Virus record (IMG/VR): IMGVR_UViG_3300042549_005585
Coordinates: 1 to 64,000 of that record
Reading direction: 5' to 3' (one strand)
Source of the DNA: a virus
Length of the DNA: 64,000 nucleotides
Shown piece after piece: positions 34,808 to 41,587 of this stretch. How positions within the stretch are numbered: the stretch's first letter is position 1; each line of letters opens with the position of its first letter. The position numbers and the translations under genes were made by a program. The notes below the pieces were generated by a model that was not told where the DNA came from, ran no database searches, and saw only the letters and a program-made list of their open reading frames with translations.

Positions 34808-35326
34808 TTATATATTTTTTAATATTGTTTGCATTCTATCATATGTTGAACCACTAATAACAACTAATTTCTTAGGTGGAAATAATGATAACAAACGAAG
34901 TATTTCTTGGTTGATATTAGTTCTGTACTCTAAATTAGTTTCACGTACACCATTATCTTCCATATTAGTACCAATAGGATCGATATAAAATACGACATCA
35001 TATTGATCACGCAATAACATTGCAGTGTTAACTAACGTCGATTTATACGCGCTATCTACCGATTTAGCCAGCATAGTAAATGCAGATACATCCCATACTG
35101 TTCTATCTGTAATTAAATCTTTATGTAGTAACTCACCAGAACGTTCAGCGATGAATAATAGTTGACCGTTTATAGTTGAATCTGTATTTAATGGTACACC
35201 TAAGTCACGCAAATACTTGCTACGTTCAGTAGCAATATGATAATGTTCAAGTTCAGGTAGTTCAGCCAACGCTTTTACAAGTGTTGTCTTACCAACTGAC
35301 ATAGTTCCGCATAATCCTATTTTCAT
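34808..35326 (-). CDS. P-loop kinase, NadR/AAA_28-like
   Basis: A 172-aa NTPase. The P-loop GTMSVGKTTL is at residues 7-16. ATERSKYLRDLGV follows, then DRTVWDVSAFTMLAKSV (a kinase-type Asp-Arg pair) and a strand VVFYIDPIG. This is the pattern of the AAA_28 family, which includes the ribosylnicotinamide kinase domain of NadR and related deoxynucleoside-kinase-like phage enzymes. The substrate cannot be fixed. A phage nucleotidyltransferase at 54621-55925 could belong to the same nucleotide-salvage theme. Confidence 0.7.
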   Translation of the reverse strand: MKIGLCGTMSVGKTTLVKALAELPELEHYHIATERSKYLRDLGVPLNTDSTINGQLLFIAERSGELLHKDLITDRTVWDVSAFTMLAKSVDSAYKSTLVNTAMLLRDQYDVVFYIDPIGTNMEDNGVRETNLEYRTNINQEILRLLSLFPPKKLVVISGSTYDRMQTILKNI

Positions 35327-35345
35327 AATGTGTATTTGGTAATGT

Positions 35346-35353
35346 ATAAATAT
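35346..35353 (-). promoter_or_regulatory. ATATTTAT motif, putative phage promoter element
   Basis: Coding strand reads TCAATATTTATAC, 19 nt before the ATG of the P-loop kinase gene. Confidence 0.45.
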
Positions 35354-35356
35354 TGA

Positions 35357-35593
35357 TTAAAGACGTGTTTCAAATTTCGGATCTTTTGCTGGTGGTACAC
35401 CATTCACATCACGTTTACGATCTGTCCATTGATCTTTAGTGTATTGAAACCCAAATAACCAATATTCTTTTTTACCATCTGGATGTATGACTGCAACGTC
35501 ATCCCAATTGTGCAATTTACCATTCCAAACATAAACGACAGTTCCATCCGGTTTCTTTAGTCGTTTTGTTGGTTCTAAAATTTTCTTCGCCAT
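35357..35593 (-). CDS. Small protein, unknown function
   Basis: A 78-aa basic protein with a beta-rich look: KKPDGTVVYVWNGKLHNWDD, then VAVIHPDGKKEYWLFGFQYT and DRKRDVNGVPP. The two PDG-type turns suggest a small repeat. No family recognised. It ends just before an ATATTTAT motif and lies between the 328-aa gene and the kinase gene. Confidence 0.55.
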   Translation of the reverse strand: MAKKILEPTKRLKKPDGTVVYVWNGKLHNWDDVAVIHPDGKKEYWLFGFQYTKDQWTDRKRDVNGVPPAKDPKFETRL

Positions 35594-35638
35594 ATTTTCT
35601 TATAAAGGTAGGAAAAATAGTGTTGAAGGCCAAACTAT

Positions 35639-36625
35639 CTATTTGTTGGAAATTTTACCTAATGTATCTTTAGCCCACTTCTCTTGACCAGCACTTAACT
35701 CACCATTAATAGCGTTTTGAATGAAGTCACGTAGTTGTGGATAAGGTAATTCAACTAATTTAGCAATGAATATATCACGAACATATGGATCACTAACATT
35801 GCTTTTGTTATAAAACTTATTGATGGCATCTGAAATAGCATCTAACATGAATTTACCATAACGTAAATCGTCTGGTTCGTTTCTTAGTTTATCAACACTA
35901 GCAACTGATGCTTGGTTTAATGCTTTATTTTTACTCCATCCTCTTGATCCAATAACTGAGTATATTCCTTTAACTATTTCATGTATTAGAATAGGAAAGT
36001 TAATAGCGCGTGCTTTTACTATCCATTGTTTGTTTGCTTTATCATATACAGGTAAACTACTACCTCCAGGCATGTTATTATCATTAGCAATACCAGCTAA
36101 TATTTGAGCGATAAAATTCTCATCATCATATCCACCTAAAGCAACGTCTAATATTTTACCATATTTGTCTACTAATGTTGGGTCAACACTATCCAAATAA
36201 TCTTTCATTAATAAAAATGAACGAGAACCTCTAACACCAGCACCTTGAGTTAACGCGTTTATTAAACGACGTTTAGCATCCATATCTTCTTTCTCTTCAG
36301 GTGAATATCCTTGTTCGCCTGGTTTGTCTTGGAATTCACCTCTAGGAATAGCGGTGTTTTGAGACATTGGCTCTATCTTAGCATCAATCTTGATATTGTA
36401 TTTGTCAACAATTGGGTAAGCATCTTTAACTACCTCAACTGCTAATTGCTCCAATTCATCTTGGTATCCACGTTCTGCTCTAGCAATTTCACTTGCTAAA
36501 CGCATTGTTTCACCACCATAATTTTTGGCGCCTTGTTTTTCTCTAGCTTGTTGAGATAGTCCCTTTAGCTTCCCCATTGTTTGGGGAGTGAACATTTTTT
36601 CGTATTCCTTCTCCTGTAATTTCAT
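35639..36625 (-). CDS. Phage protein of unknown function with HEIVKG motif
   Basis: A 328-aa protein starting MKLQEKEYEKMFTPQTMGKL. The middle has GIANDNNMPGGSSLPVYDK and the hydrophobic segment ARAINFPILIHEIVKGIYSV. HEIVKG resembles half of a zinc-peptidase HExxH motif but lacks the second His, so I do not call it a peptidase. It overlaps the upstream 86-aa gene by one base. Similar IHEIVKG segments occur in other phage genomes, as I recall, without assigned roles. Confidence 0.55.
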   Translation of the reverse strand: MKLQEKEYEKMFTPQTMGKLKGLSQQAREKQGAKNYGGETMRLASEIARAERGYQDELEQLAVEVVKDAYPIVDKYNIKIDAKIEPMSQNTAIPRGEFQDKPGEQGYSPEEKEDMDAKRRLINALTQGAGVRGSRSFLLMKDYLDSVDPTLVDKYGKILDVALGGYDDENFIAQILAGIANDNNMPGGSSLPVYDKANKQWIVKARAINFPILIHEIVKGIYSVIGSRGWSKNKALNQASVASVDKLRNEPDDLRYGKFMLDAISDAINKFYNKSNVSDPYVRDIFIAKLVELPYPQLRDFIQNAINGELSAGQEKWAKDTLGKISNK

Positions 36626-36885
36626 TACTTACCCGCTTTTAAACGATTGAATATTTTTTGTATGCCTGCTTTCTCGTTTTCACGCATACGAGCTTTTGGA
36701 TTCTCGTCAGGTAAAGCGTCAGGATCCATTGGTTCAAGTGGATTTTCCTCTGGCTCAACTTCTGGCTCTTCTTCTGGTTCAGCAATTTCAGGACTAGGAT
36801 ATGGTTTCCTAATTGGAGCCACAGATGGCAATGTATATTCTTTTATAATATCGCGTACAAGTTCGCGTAATTGTGCTTTGGTCAT
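36625..36885 (-). CDS. Small acidic protein with prohead-protease-type N-terminus
   Basis: An 86-aa protein. MTKAQLRELVRDIIKE-YTL ends in an IKE site followed by Tyr, like the YKINKP-tagged proteins. The rest is Pro/Glu-rich (PEIAEPEEEPEVEPEENP) with a basic C-terminus (KIFNRLKAGK). The size and acidity recall core proteins such as T4 gp67, but the gene lies outside the head cluster. Very likely an internal head protein. Confidence 0.55.
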   Translation of the reverse strand: MTKAQLRELVRDIIKEYTLPSVAPIRKPYPSPEIAEPEEEPEVEPEENPLEPMDPDALPDENPKARMRENEKAGIQKIFNRLKAGK

Positions 36886-36887
36886 TA

Positions 36888-38198
36888 TTACCTATTTGCC
36901 AATAAATATTCAGATACGTATATTCCATGCGCACCACTTACTGTGATACCACGAGCAGATAAAGCATCACCTACAAAGTGTACATTTGGATAATCATTTA
37001 ATGACAAATCATTATAATTAACTAACGGTTCAGGGCTCAAATACTTTACTTCAGGTACATACATTCCCCAATCATCACCAAATTCAAATACAGTATTCAT
37101 ATTATCAATAAAGTCAGTAATATAAGTTAAATATTCTCCATAAGCTTCAGCTAATGGTACTAAAGTATCTATTGGATAAGATGTCACTGTAGTACCTTCT
37201 GATGTTAATCCTGGAATACGAGTACGATTAGGTGAATAGTATAATCCTTTTCCATTGACTTGTAATTTAGATACTGCATCTCTACACCACTTAAATGGAT
37301 CATCAATACCTTTAATTTCCATTAAGATACCAAAGTTAGTCATATCATTTCTAAATTCCTCACCTTTCTTAGCGTGACCATTATAACTTAAATCACCATA
37401 TGTTTCTTCTACCGCTACATAAGCTGCATTGTTGTTAGTACAAAATGAGCGAATAGAAACATTATCATGTTTTTGATATAACTTAAAATCATAAGATACA
37501 TCAATCAATTTTTGGAAATATTTTTGTGGCGCTTCAAATCGAACACCAATTTGTACTGCTTTAGCTTCAGTTGGCAATTTGTAAGTGTCAGATAATTGTT
37601 GAGCAAAATCAATACCTGATTTACCTACTGCAAATATCAATTCATCATAAGCATTTAACGCTACAAACTCATCTTCACCTTGTTTATACTTGATAATTAA
37701 GTCTTGAAAATCAATATTAGTAATAGTAGTGTTCCAACTAAAGTTAACACCTTTATCTAACAAATATTGATACCAGTTTTTAGCAATCTCATGTAAATAG
37801 TTTGAACCAATATGCCATACAAGCGACATACGTAAGTCAAAATATGGTTTAATAAAGTCAGGTTCTTGTTTAGGATCAGAACATGATATGTCTTCTGGTT
37901 TAGGGTGGAAACGAGTAAAATTAGCTACTACTTCATTCATTAATTCCATAGCTTTTTCTTCACCACAATACTTGGACAATTGTCCACCTTGTACTGTTGA
38001 TACTACTAATTTACCATCTGACCAACCACCAGCACCTAACATTCCTGTCATTACCTCTTCAGGTAAACGATTAATTGGATCATTACCTCTATCAATGATA
38101 GTGATTAATTCACCAGGGTATCCATTATCTACTAATTTAGTTGCCGCATTAATACCAGCTACTCCAGCTCCAACAATTAAAATTCTTTTATTTTCCAT
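36888..38198 (-). CDS. FAD-dependent oxidoreductase (COG2509-like)
   Basis: A 436-aa flavoprotein. The Rossmann nucleotide-binding motif GAGVAGINAATKLVDNGY is at residues 10-27, followed by IIDRG. A family-type GAGGWSDGKL segment lies near residue 55. A C-terminal FAD motif VHFVGDALSARGITVSGAHG occurs near 410. This fits the uncharacterised FAD-dependent dehydrogenases of COG2509. Such enzymes are rare in phages, and the substrate is unknown. The start overlaps the upstream denV-like gene by 11 nt, so the two are co-expressed. Confidence 0.8.
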   Translation of the reverse strand: MENKRILIVGAGVAGINAATKLVDNGYPGELITIIDRGNDPINRLPEEVMTGMLGAGGWSDGKLVVSTVQGGQLSKYCGEEKAMELMNEVVANFTRFHPKPEDISCSDPKQEPDFIKPYFDLRMSLVWHIGSNYLHEIAKNWYQYLLDKGVNFSWNTTITNIDFQDLIIKYKQGEDEFVALNAYDELIFAVGKSGIDFAQQLSDTYKLPTEAKAVQIGVRFEAPQKYFQKLIDVSYDFKLYQKHDNVSIRSFCTNNNAAYVAVEETYGDLSYNGHAKKGEEFRNDMTNFGILMEIKGIDDPFKWCRDAVSKLQVNGKGLYYSPNRTRIPGLTSEGTTVTSYPIDTLVPLAEAYGEYLTYITDFIDNMNTVFEFGDDWGMYVPEVKYLSPEPLVNYNDLSLNDYPNVHFVGDALSARGITVSGAHGIYVSEYLLANR

Positions 38199-38550
38199 TT
38201 AGTCTTTCATTTATACGTTGTCTAATAATTTGTTCATCTTGTTCTGTTGGAGTATAGTCATTCATAAATTGTGATGGGACTCCTTCCCAAGCACTACCAT
38301 AGTATGTCATATTAAATCCTCTATTGAGGCATTCCTGGTATATTTCTTCATATCGATTCTTAAGATATAATAACTTATCGTAAAAGAATGCTACATGTCC
38401 TTTACCTAGTGTAAACATAGGAGGTATACTTTTCAAATTATACCTACCTCTAGTGATAAGATTAGGTACACGTTTAATTTCACGATGTTCTGCAATTAAG
38501 TGTTTATTAGTTAATTGCTGTGGTGGTATTGCTACATTAATTCTTGTCAT
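38188..38550 (-). CDS. denV: Endonuclease V, pyrimidine-dimer DNA glycosylase (DenV-like)
   Basis: A 120-aa protein with clear similarity to T4 endonuclease V. MTRINVAIPP keeps Thr2 (the N-terminal nucleophile after Met removal) and Arg3. QQLTNKHLIAEHREIKRVPN keeps the catalytic Glu (Glu24 here). PPMFTLGKGHVAFFYDKLLY and ECLNRGFNM match the T4 core. It excises UV photodimers. It is shorter than the T4 enzyme (138 aa) and lacks its aromatic WYKYYG-type C-terminal tail, which takes part in dimer recognition. Confidence 0.88.
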   Translation of the reverse strand: MTRINVAIPPQQLTNKHLIAEHREIKRVPNLITRGRYNLKSIPPMFTLGKGHVAFFYDKLLYLKNRYEEIYQECLNRGFNMTYYGSAWEGVPSQFMNDYTPTEQDEQIIRQRINERLNGK

Positions 38551-38900
38551 AATATTCTTAATTCAGTTAATATTTCATTTAATGGTTTAGTAATTAATTT
38601 ACTAAATTGATATCTAGCATATTCAGAATATATGTTAGTTTGTCCAGATGCTGGTGAATTTGATTCTTTTCTTGCAAAAACTATTAATTTTCCATTAATA
38701 AATCCTTCAATATAAAATGATTTAGATCCATTTTGTCTATGTCCTATATAAACAGTTGATGGAAGAAATTGTGTTATGTTTGATAATTTAGCAATATTAC
38801 TAAATGTTGTTTTGGTTAATTGTTCCAAACCATTATCCTCAACAGAATATGATACAATATCCTCATCACGTCCTAACTTATATTTGCCAACTATAATCAT
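38547..38900 (-). CDS. Protein of unknown function upstream of denV
   Basis: A 117-aa protein (MIIVGKYKLGRDEDIVSYSV). It has an alternating beta pattern in the first two thirds (KSFYIEGFINGKLIVFARKE) and a helical C-terminus (YQFSKLITKPLNEILTELRIL). LNE and LTE occur at the very end. It overlaps denV by 4 nt (ATGA), indicating translational coupling. The leader upstream contains a 9-bp hairpin. No family recognised. Confidence 0.55.
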   Translation of the reverse strand: MIIVGKYKLGRDEDIVSYSVEDNGLEQLTKTTFSNIAKLSNITQFLPSTVYIGHRQNGSKSFYIEGFINGKLIVFARKESNSPASGQTNIYSEYARYQFSKLITKPLNEILTELRIL

Positions 38901-38942
38901 ATTATAAAATTAACTATAATGTTGAGGCTAGCCAAACTAAGA

Positions 38943-38965
38943 TGGCCCACCTTTTGGGTGGGCCA
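38943..38965 (-). terminator. Hairpin in leader, possible attenuator
   Basis: A 9-bp GC-rich stem TGGCCCACC/GGTGGGCCA with loop CAAAA on the minus strand, followed by TCTTAGTTT. It lies between an ATATTTAT motif and the ATG at 38900, so it would sit in the transcript leader. It could also end the long upstream unit. Confidence 0.5.
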
Positions 38966-39020
38966 CTACTCCGAATTATTTTATTGATGCGAACAGGTAA
39001 TGAATCTGTTCTGTATGAGT

Positions 39021-39028
39021 ATAAATAT
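39021..39028 (-). promoter_or_regulatory. ATATTTAT motif upstream of the denV unit
   Basis: Coding strand reads CTAATATTTATAC, overlapping the stop of the 133-aa gene, 120 nt before the ATG at 38900. Confidence 0.45.
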
Positions 39029-39429
39029 TAGTCTTCTATAAGATAATATTTAATAGAAATAGGATTATAATGGTCTTCTTCAGTTTTATAGGCAATATCT
39101 TTTAAAAATGATCCTTTATTTTCTTCAACATATTGATCCCATTCATTTTCTAAATACTCATCTTCTTCTTCCTGTTCCCAAGTTTCAAAACCTTTACCCA
39201 TTATTGTGATCACCATAGAATTATCATTTTCATCATCATCACTAACATCAACAAGCCATTCAAATGGTTCATAAGAATCATTTTTAACATTATCTGAACA
39301 GTATTTATCATTGATTATAGCACCATATTCTCCATCAGTTGTTTGGTCTGGTTCTACTATTTTTAGCTTATACTTTTTAGATGGGTTATTTATTTTATAT
39401 TCATTAAGTATATCTATTAATTTGATCAT
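39028..39429 (-). CDS. Tagged putative internal head protein
   Basis: A 133-aa acidic protein. MIKLIDILNE-YKINNPSKK is the archetype of the tag: an amphipathic helix ending in LNE, then YKINNP. Past the tag it contains KYKLKIVEPDQTTDGEYGA and an Asp/Glu-rich region (VDVSDDDENDNSMVI, EEDEYLENEWDQYVEENKG). No catalytic motif. By analogy with T4 internal proteins it should be targeted into the prohead, cut after Glu10 and injected. This is the last gene of a tightly packed unit. Confidence 0.6.
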   Translation of the reverse strand: MIKLIDILNEYKINNPSKKYKLKIVEPDQTTDGEYGAIINDKYCSDNVKNDSYEPFEWLVDVSDDDENDNSMVITIMGKGFETWEQEEEDEYLENEWDQYVEENKGSFLKDIAYKTEEDHYNPISIKYYLIED

Positions 39430-39430
39430 A

Positions 39431-40021
39431 TTATCGTTTTAATATTTTAAAGAAATCTTTAGTTGTGTCATTGTACTCCCACCAACCTTCACTTACATCT
39501 TCTTTCCATTGTCCTTTAATACATTCATAGTAATATTCATCATCTTCGTCTTTTTTTAATTCCCATATGTCACCAACAACAAATAAATGAGCAAAATTAT
39601 CAAATATTTCATCTTTAGCATAATACTCATCTTCACGTGTTCGATCAGTACATAGGTATATATCTTTTACTACTTCTATTAATGCTGGTGGGCGTGAGCC
39701 TGGTTTGTTAATTTGGTATTCATCTAATTCTTCGTCTTCATCATCATCTTCTTCTTCTTCATCATAAACACTTTCATCACCTCCACTCTCAACATATTTC
39801 CAATTTTGTTTTATATAATAATATTCACTTGTGTCATCTACATAACTGGTAAAAAATTCAAAAAACTCATCTTTACTTATATTTTTTCCTTCAGGAAATG
39901 TTTTAAGAAAATCAGCCATTATATCTTCATCTTCATAACTTTTAACAATATCTAATACTAATTTATAATTACTATTAGGTCGATTAATTTTATACTCATT
40001 GAGTAAATCTATTAGTTTCAT
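39431..40021 (-). CDS. Tagged two-module putative internal protein
   Basis: A 196-aa acidic protein. The tag MKLIDLLNE-YKINRP is followed by a first module, then an acidic linker (about 84-101) ending ELDE-YQINKPG (cut after Glu101) and a second module. The modules are related: YYYIKQNWKYVESGGDE near residue 67 resembles YYYECIKGQWKEDVSEG near 165. Cleavage would release two proteins of about 92 and 95 residues. Function unknown. Confidence 0.65.
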   Translation of the reverse strand: MKLIDLLNEYKINRPNSNYKLVLDIVKSYEDEDIMADFLKTFPEGKNISKDEFFEFFTSYVDDTSEYYYIKQNWKYVESGGDESVYDEEEEDDDEDEELDEYQINKPGSRPPALIEVVKDIYLCTDRTREDEYYAKDEIFDNFAHLFVVGDIWELKKDEDDEYYYECIKGQWKEDVSEGWWEYNDTTKDFFKILKR

Positions 40022-40022
40022 A

Positions 40023-40382
40023 TTATTTATCTTTTACCATGTAATAAGTTGTTTGTCCTCTATCATCATCATAGTCATCCTCAATTGACACATCAAAATT
40101 TTTCAATGCTCTTAATATTTCTCTATCTTCAATCCATTCCCAATAACCATATTTCATCATTACTCGATCTAATGATGGTGATAATCTAAGTGAATCATCA
40201 AGTCTATTTTCTACTGGTTTTAGAGCGTTATAAACACGAATTAGTAATGATAATTCTTTATTATCTATTTTACGTAGTTTTGGATTGTAATCAACCCATA
40301 ACTTACCTTTAGATGAGTCAGTATTAAATAGTATTGGTTTGTTTATTTCATACTCGTTGAGTAAATCTATTAGTTTGATCAT
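40023..40382 (-). CDS. Tagged putative internal head protein
   Basis: A 119-aa protein. The tag MIKLIDLLNE-YEINKPIL is nearly identical to its neighbours. The body (KGKLWVDYNPKLRKIDNKEL, RLSPSLDRVMMKYGYWEWIE, DDDRGQTTYYMVKD) has no recognised domain. Start and stop are 2-4 nt from the neighbouring genes. Confidence 0.6.
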   Translation of the reverse strand: MIKLIDLLNEYEINKPILFNTDSSKGKLWVDYNPKLRKIDNKELSLLIRVYNALKPVENRLDDSLRLSPSLDRVMMKYGYWEWIEDREILRALKNFDVSIEDDYDDDRGQTTYYMVKDK

Positions 40383-40385
40383 AGT

Positions 40386-40745
40386 TTATACTATTTGTAC
40401 ATTAAATATTCTTTTTAAATCATCTATATTAGCTGTTACTCCAACATAATCACCTAATGCTTCAATCTTACCATTAGCTTTATCTCTAATAACCTTAAAA
40501 ACTTCAGGAGCATATTCTTCAAAAGCGTCATCTTCATCCATAAAATCACTAATATCATTATTTAATATTAATCCATATGAAACATTATTATCACTATCTA
40601 TATCACCTGTGTATTCTCCACTATATTCTTCATTATCAACATCTAATAAAGTTTCTCCATCATCATATATAACAAGAGTAGCGTCTGGGTATTTGTATGG
40701 GTTATTTACTTTATACTCGTTGAGTAAATCTATTAGTTTAATCAT
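40386..40745 (-). CDS. Tagged putative internal head protein
   Basis: A 119-aa acidic protein. The tag MIKLIDLLNE-YKVNNPYKY precedes a body with TLVIYDDGETLLDVDNEEYS and GEYTGDIDSDNNVSYGLI. The C-terminus is ALGDYVGVTANIDDLKRIFN. No family recognised; the body differs from the other tagged proteins, so the tag is modular. Confidence 0.6.
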   Translation of the reverse strand: MIKLIDLLNEYKVNNPYKYPDATLVIYDDGETLLDVDNEEYSGEYTGDIDSDNNVSYGLILNNDISDFMDEDDAFEEYAPEVFKVIRDKANGKIEALGDYVGVTANIDDLKRIFNVQIV

Positions 40746-40748
40746 ATA

Positions 40749-41228
40749 CTAAAAATAGTTAAAAAGTAAAACAACTACTCCTCCGTCTCTAAATCCTTCC
40801 TCATCAGTTACAATAACACCATCTAATTGATCATATTCGTTAGGTGATAAACGATCCCACTTAGTGATAACAGCATATCGTTCTTCACCTTGGTAACGTG
40901 TTCTTACTTCAGTATCACCATCTCCTTTAACAACAAGCATAGGCATATCCATATTCATTGAACCATGAACATATCCTTCGTCTTTAAGGAACTTATCAGC
41001 CAAATGTATTGCTCTAAAGTCTTCTGTTGGTTTAAACTCAACAGCGTATTGTACTGGTTTGTTAATTATAGCTGCTGTATTTAGTTTGAGTTCAGGATGA
41101 GCAGATTTAATTTCAGCGGGTGTTTTACCCACTAAATCCTTTCTAACTATTGGTTCATCAGGATTACCTAGTTGATTTACAACATCATCACCGAATGCTT
41201 CTTTAAGTATGTCTATTAGTTTTTTCAT
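40749..41228 (-). CDS. Tagged putative internal protein, tag variant
   Basis: A 159-aa protein. The tag is MKKLIDILKE-AFGDDVV, with LKE-A in place of LNE-Y. The body includes VGKTPAEIKSAHPELKLNTA, AAIINKPVQYAVEFKPTEDF and a phosphodiesterase-unlike beta region (MDMPMLVVKGDGDTEVRTRY, YAVITKWDRLSPNEYDQLDG). INKPVQY at about residue 55 recalls the YKINKP junction but lacks a preceding (L/I)-x-E. Function unknown. Confidence 0.55.
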   Translation of the reverse strand: MKKLIDILKEAFGDDVVNQLGNPDEPIVRKDLVGKTPAEIKSAHPELKLNTAAIINKPVQYAVEFKPTEDFRAIHLADKFLKDEGYVHGSMNMDMPMLVVKGDGDTEVRTRYQGEERYAVITKWDRLSPNEYDQLDGVIVTDEEGFRDGGVVVLLFNYF

Positions 41229-41587
41229 TAGTATAAAATTAGTAAAAGTATATTATCGTCTTCTTTAATAATTAGTTTAGAATATTTTCTTATGTCCATA
41301 TCAACATTACCTATATCACTAGCTTCATCTTGTCCATCATATAAATAAGCTGCGAATTTATGATGAAAATTTTTGATAACTTGTTCCATTTTATTGAATT
41401 GTTCTTCATTTATACCTTGATCATCTATAAACTTTTCTTTATCATCATATCCCCAAGTTTTTAACATATCTTCTATGCTGTTAGCTTTTGACATAGATGG
41501 ATACCAATAAAATAATTCAGGGTCGTATTTGAATACAGCGGGACTATTTATTTTGTATTCGTCTAATATTTCTGCTAGTTTAATCAT
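41228..41587 (-). CDS. Tagged putative internal head protein
   Basis: A 119-aa protein. The tag is MIKLAEILDE-YKINSPAVF. The body (KYDPELFYWYPSMSKANSIE, MLKTWGYDDKEKFIDDQGIN, KNFHHKFAAYLYDGQDEASD) is helical and has no recognised family. It overlaps both neighbours (4 nt with the 813-aa gene, 1 nt with the 159-aa gene), so it is translationally coupled. Confidence 0.6.
   Translation of the reverse strand: MIKLAEILDEYKINSPAVFKYDPELFYWYPSMSKANSIEDMLKTWGYDDKEKFIDDQGINEEQFNKMEQVIKNFHHKFAAYLYDGQDEASDIGNVDMDIRKYSKLIIKEDDNILLLILY

Noticed and set aside
35639-36625. Zinc peptidase call based on IHEIVKG
   Set aside because: The second His of HExxH is absent, so the motif is not a zincin site.
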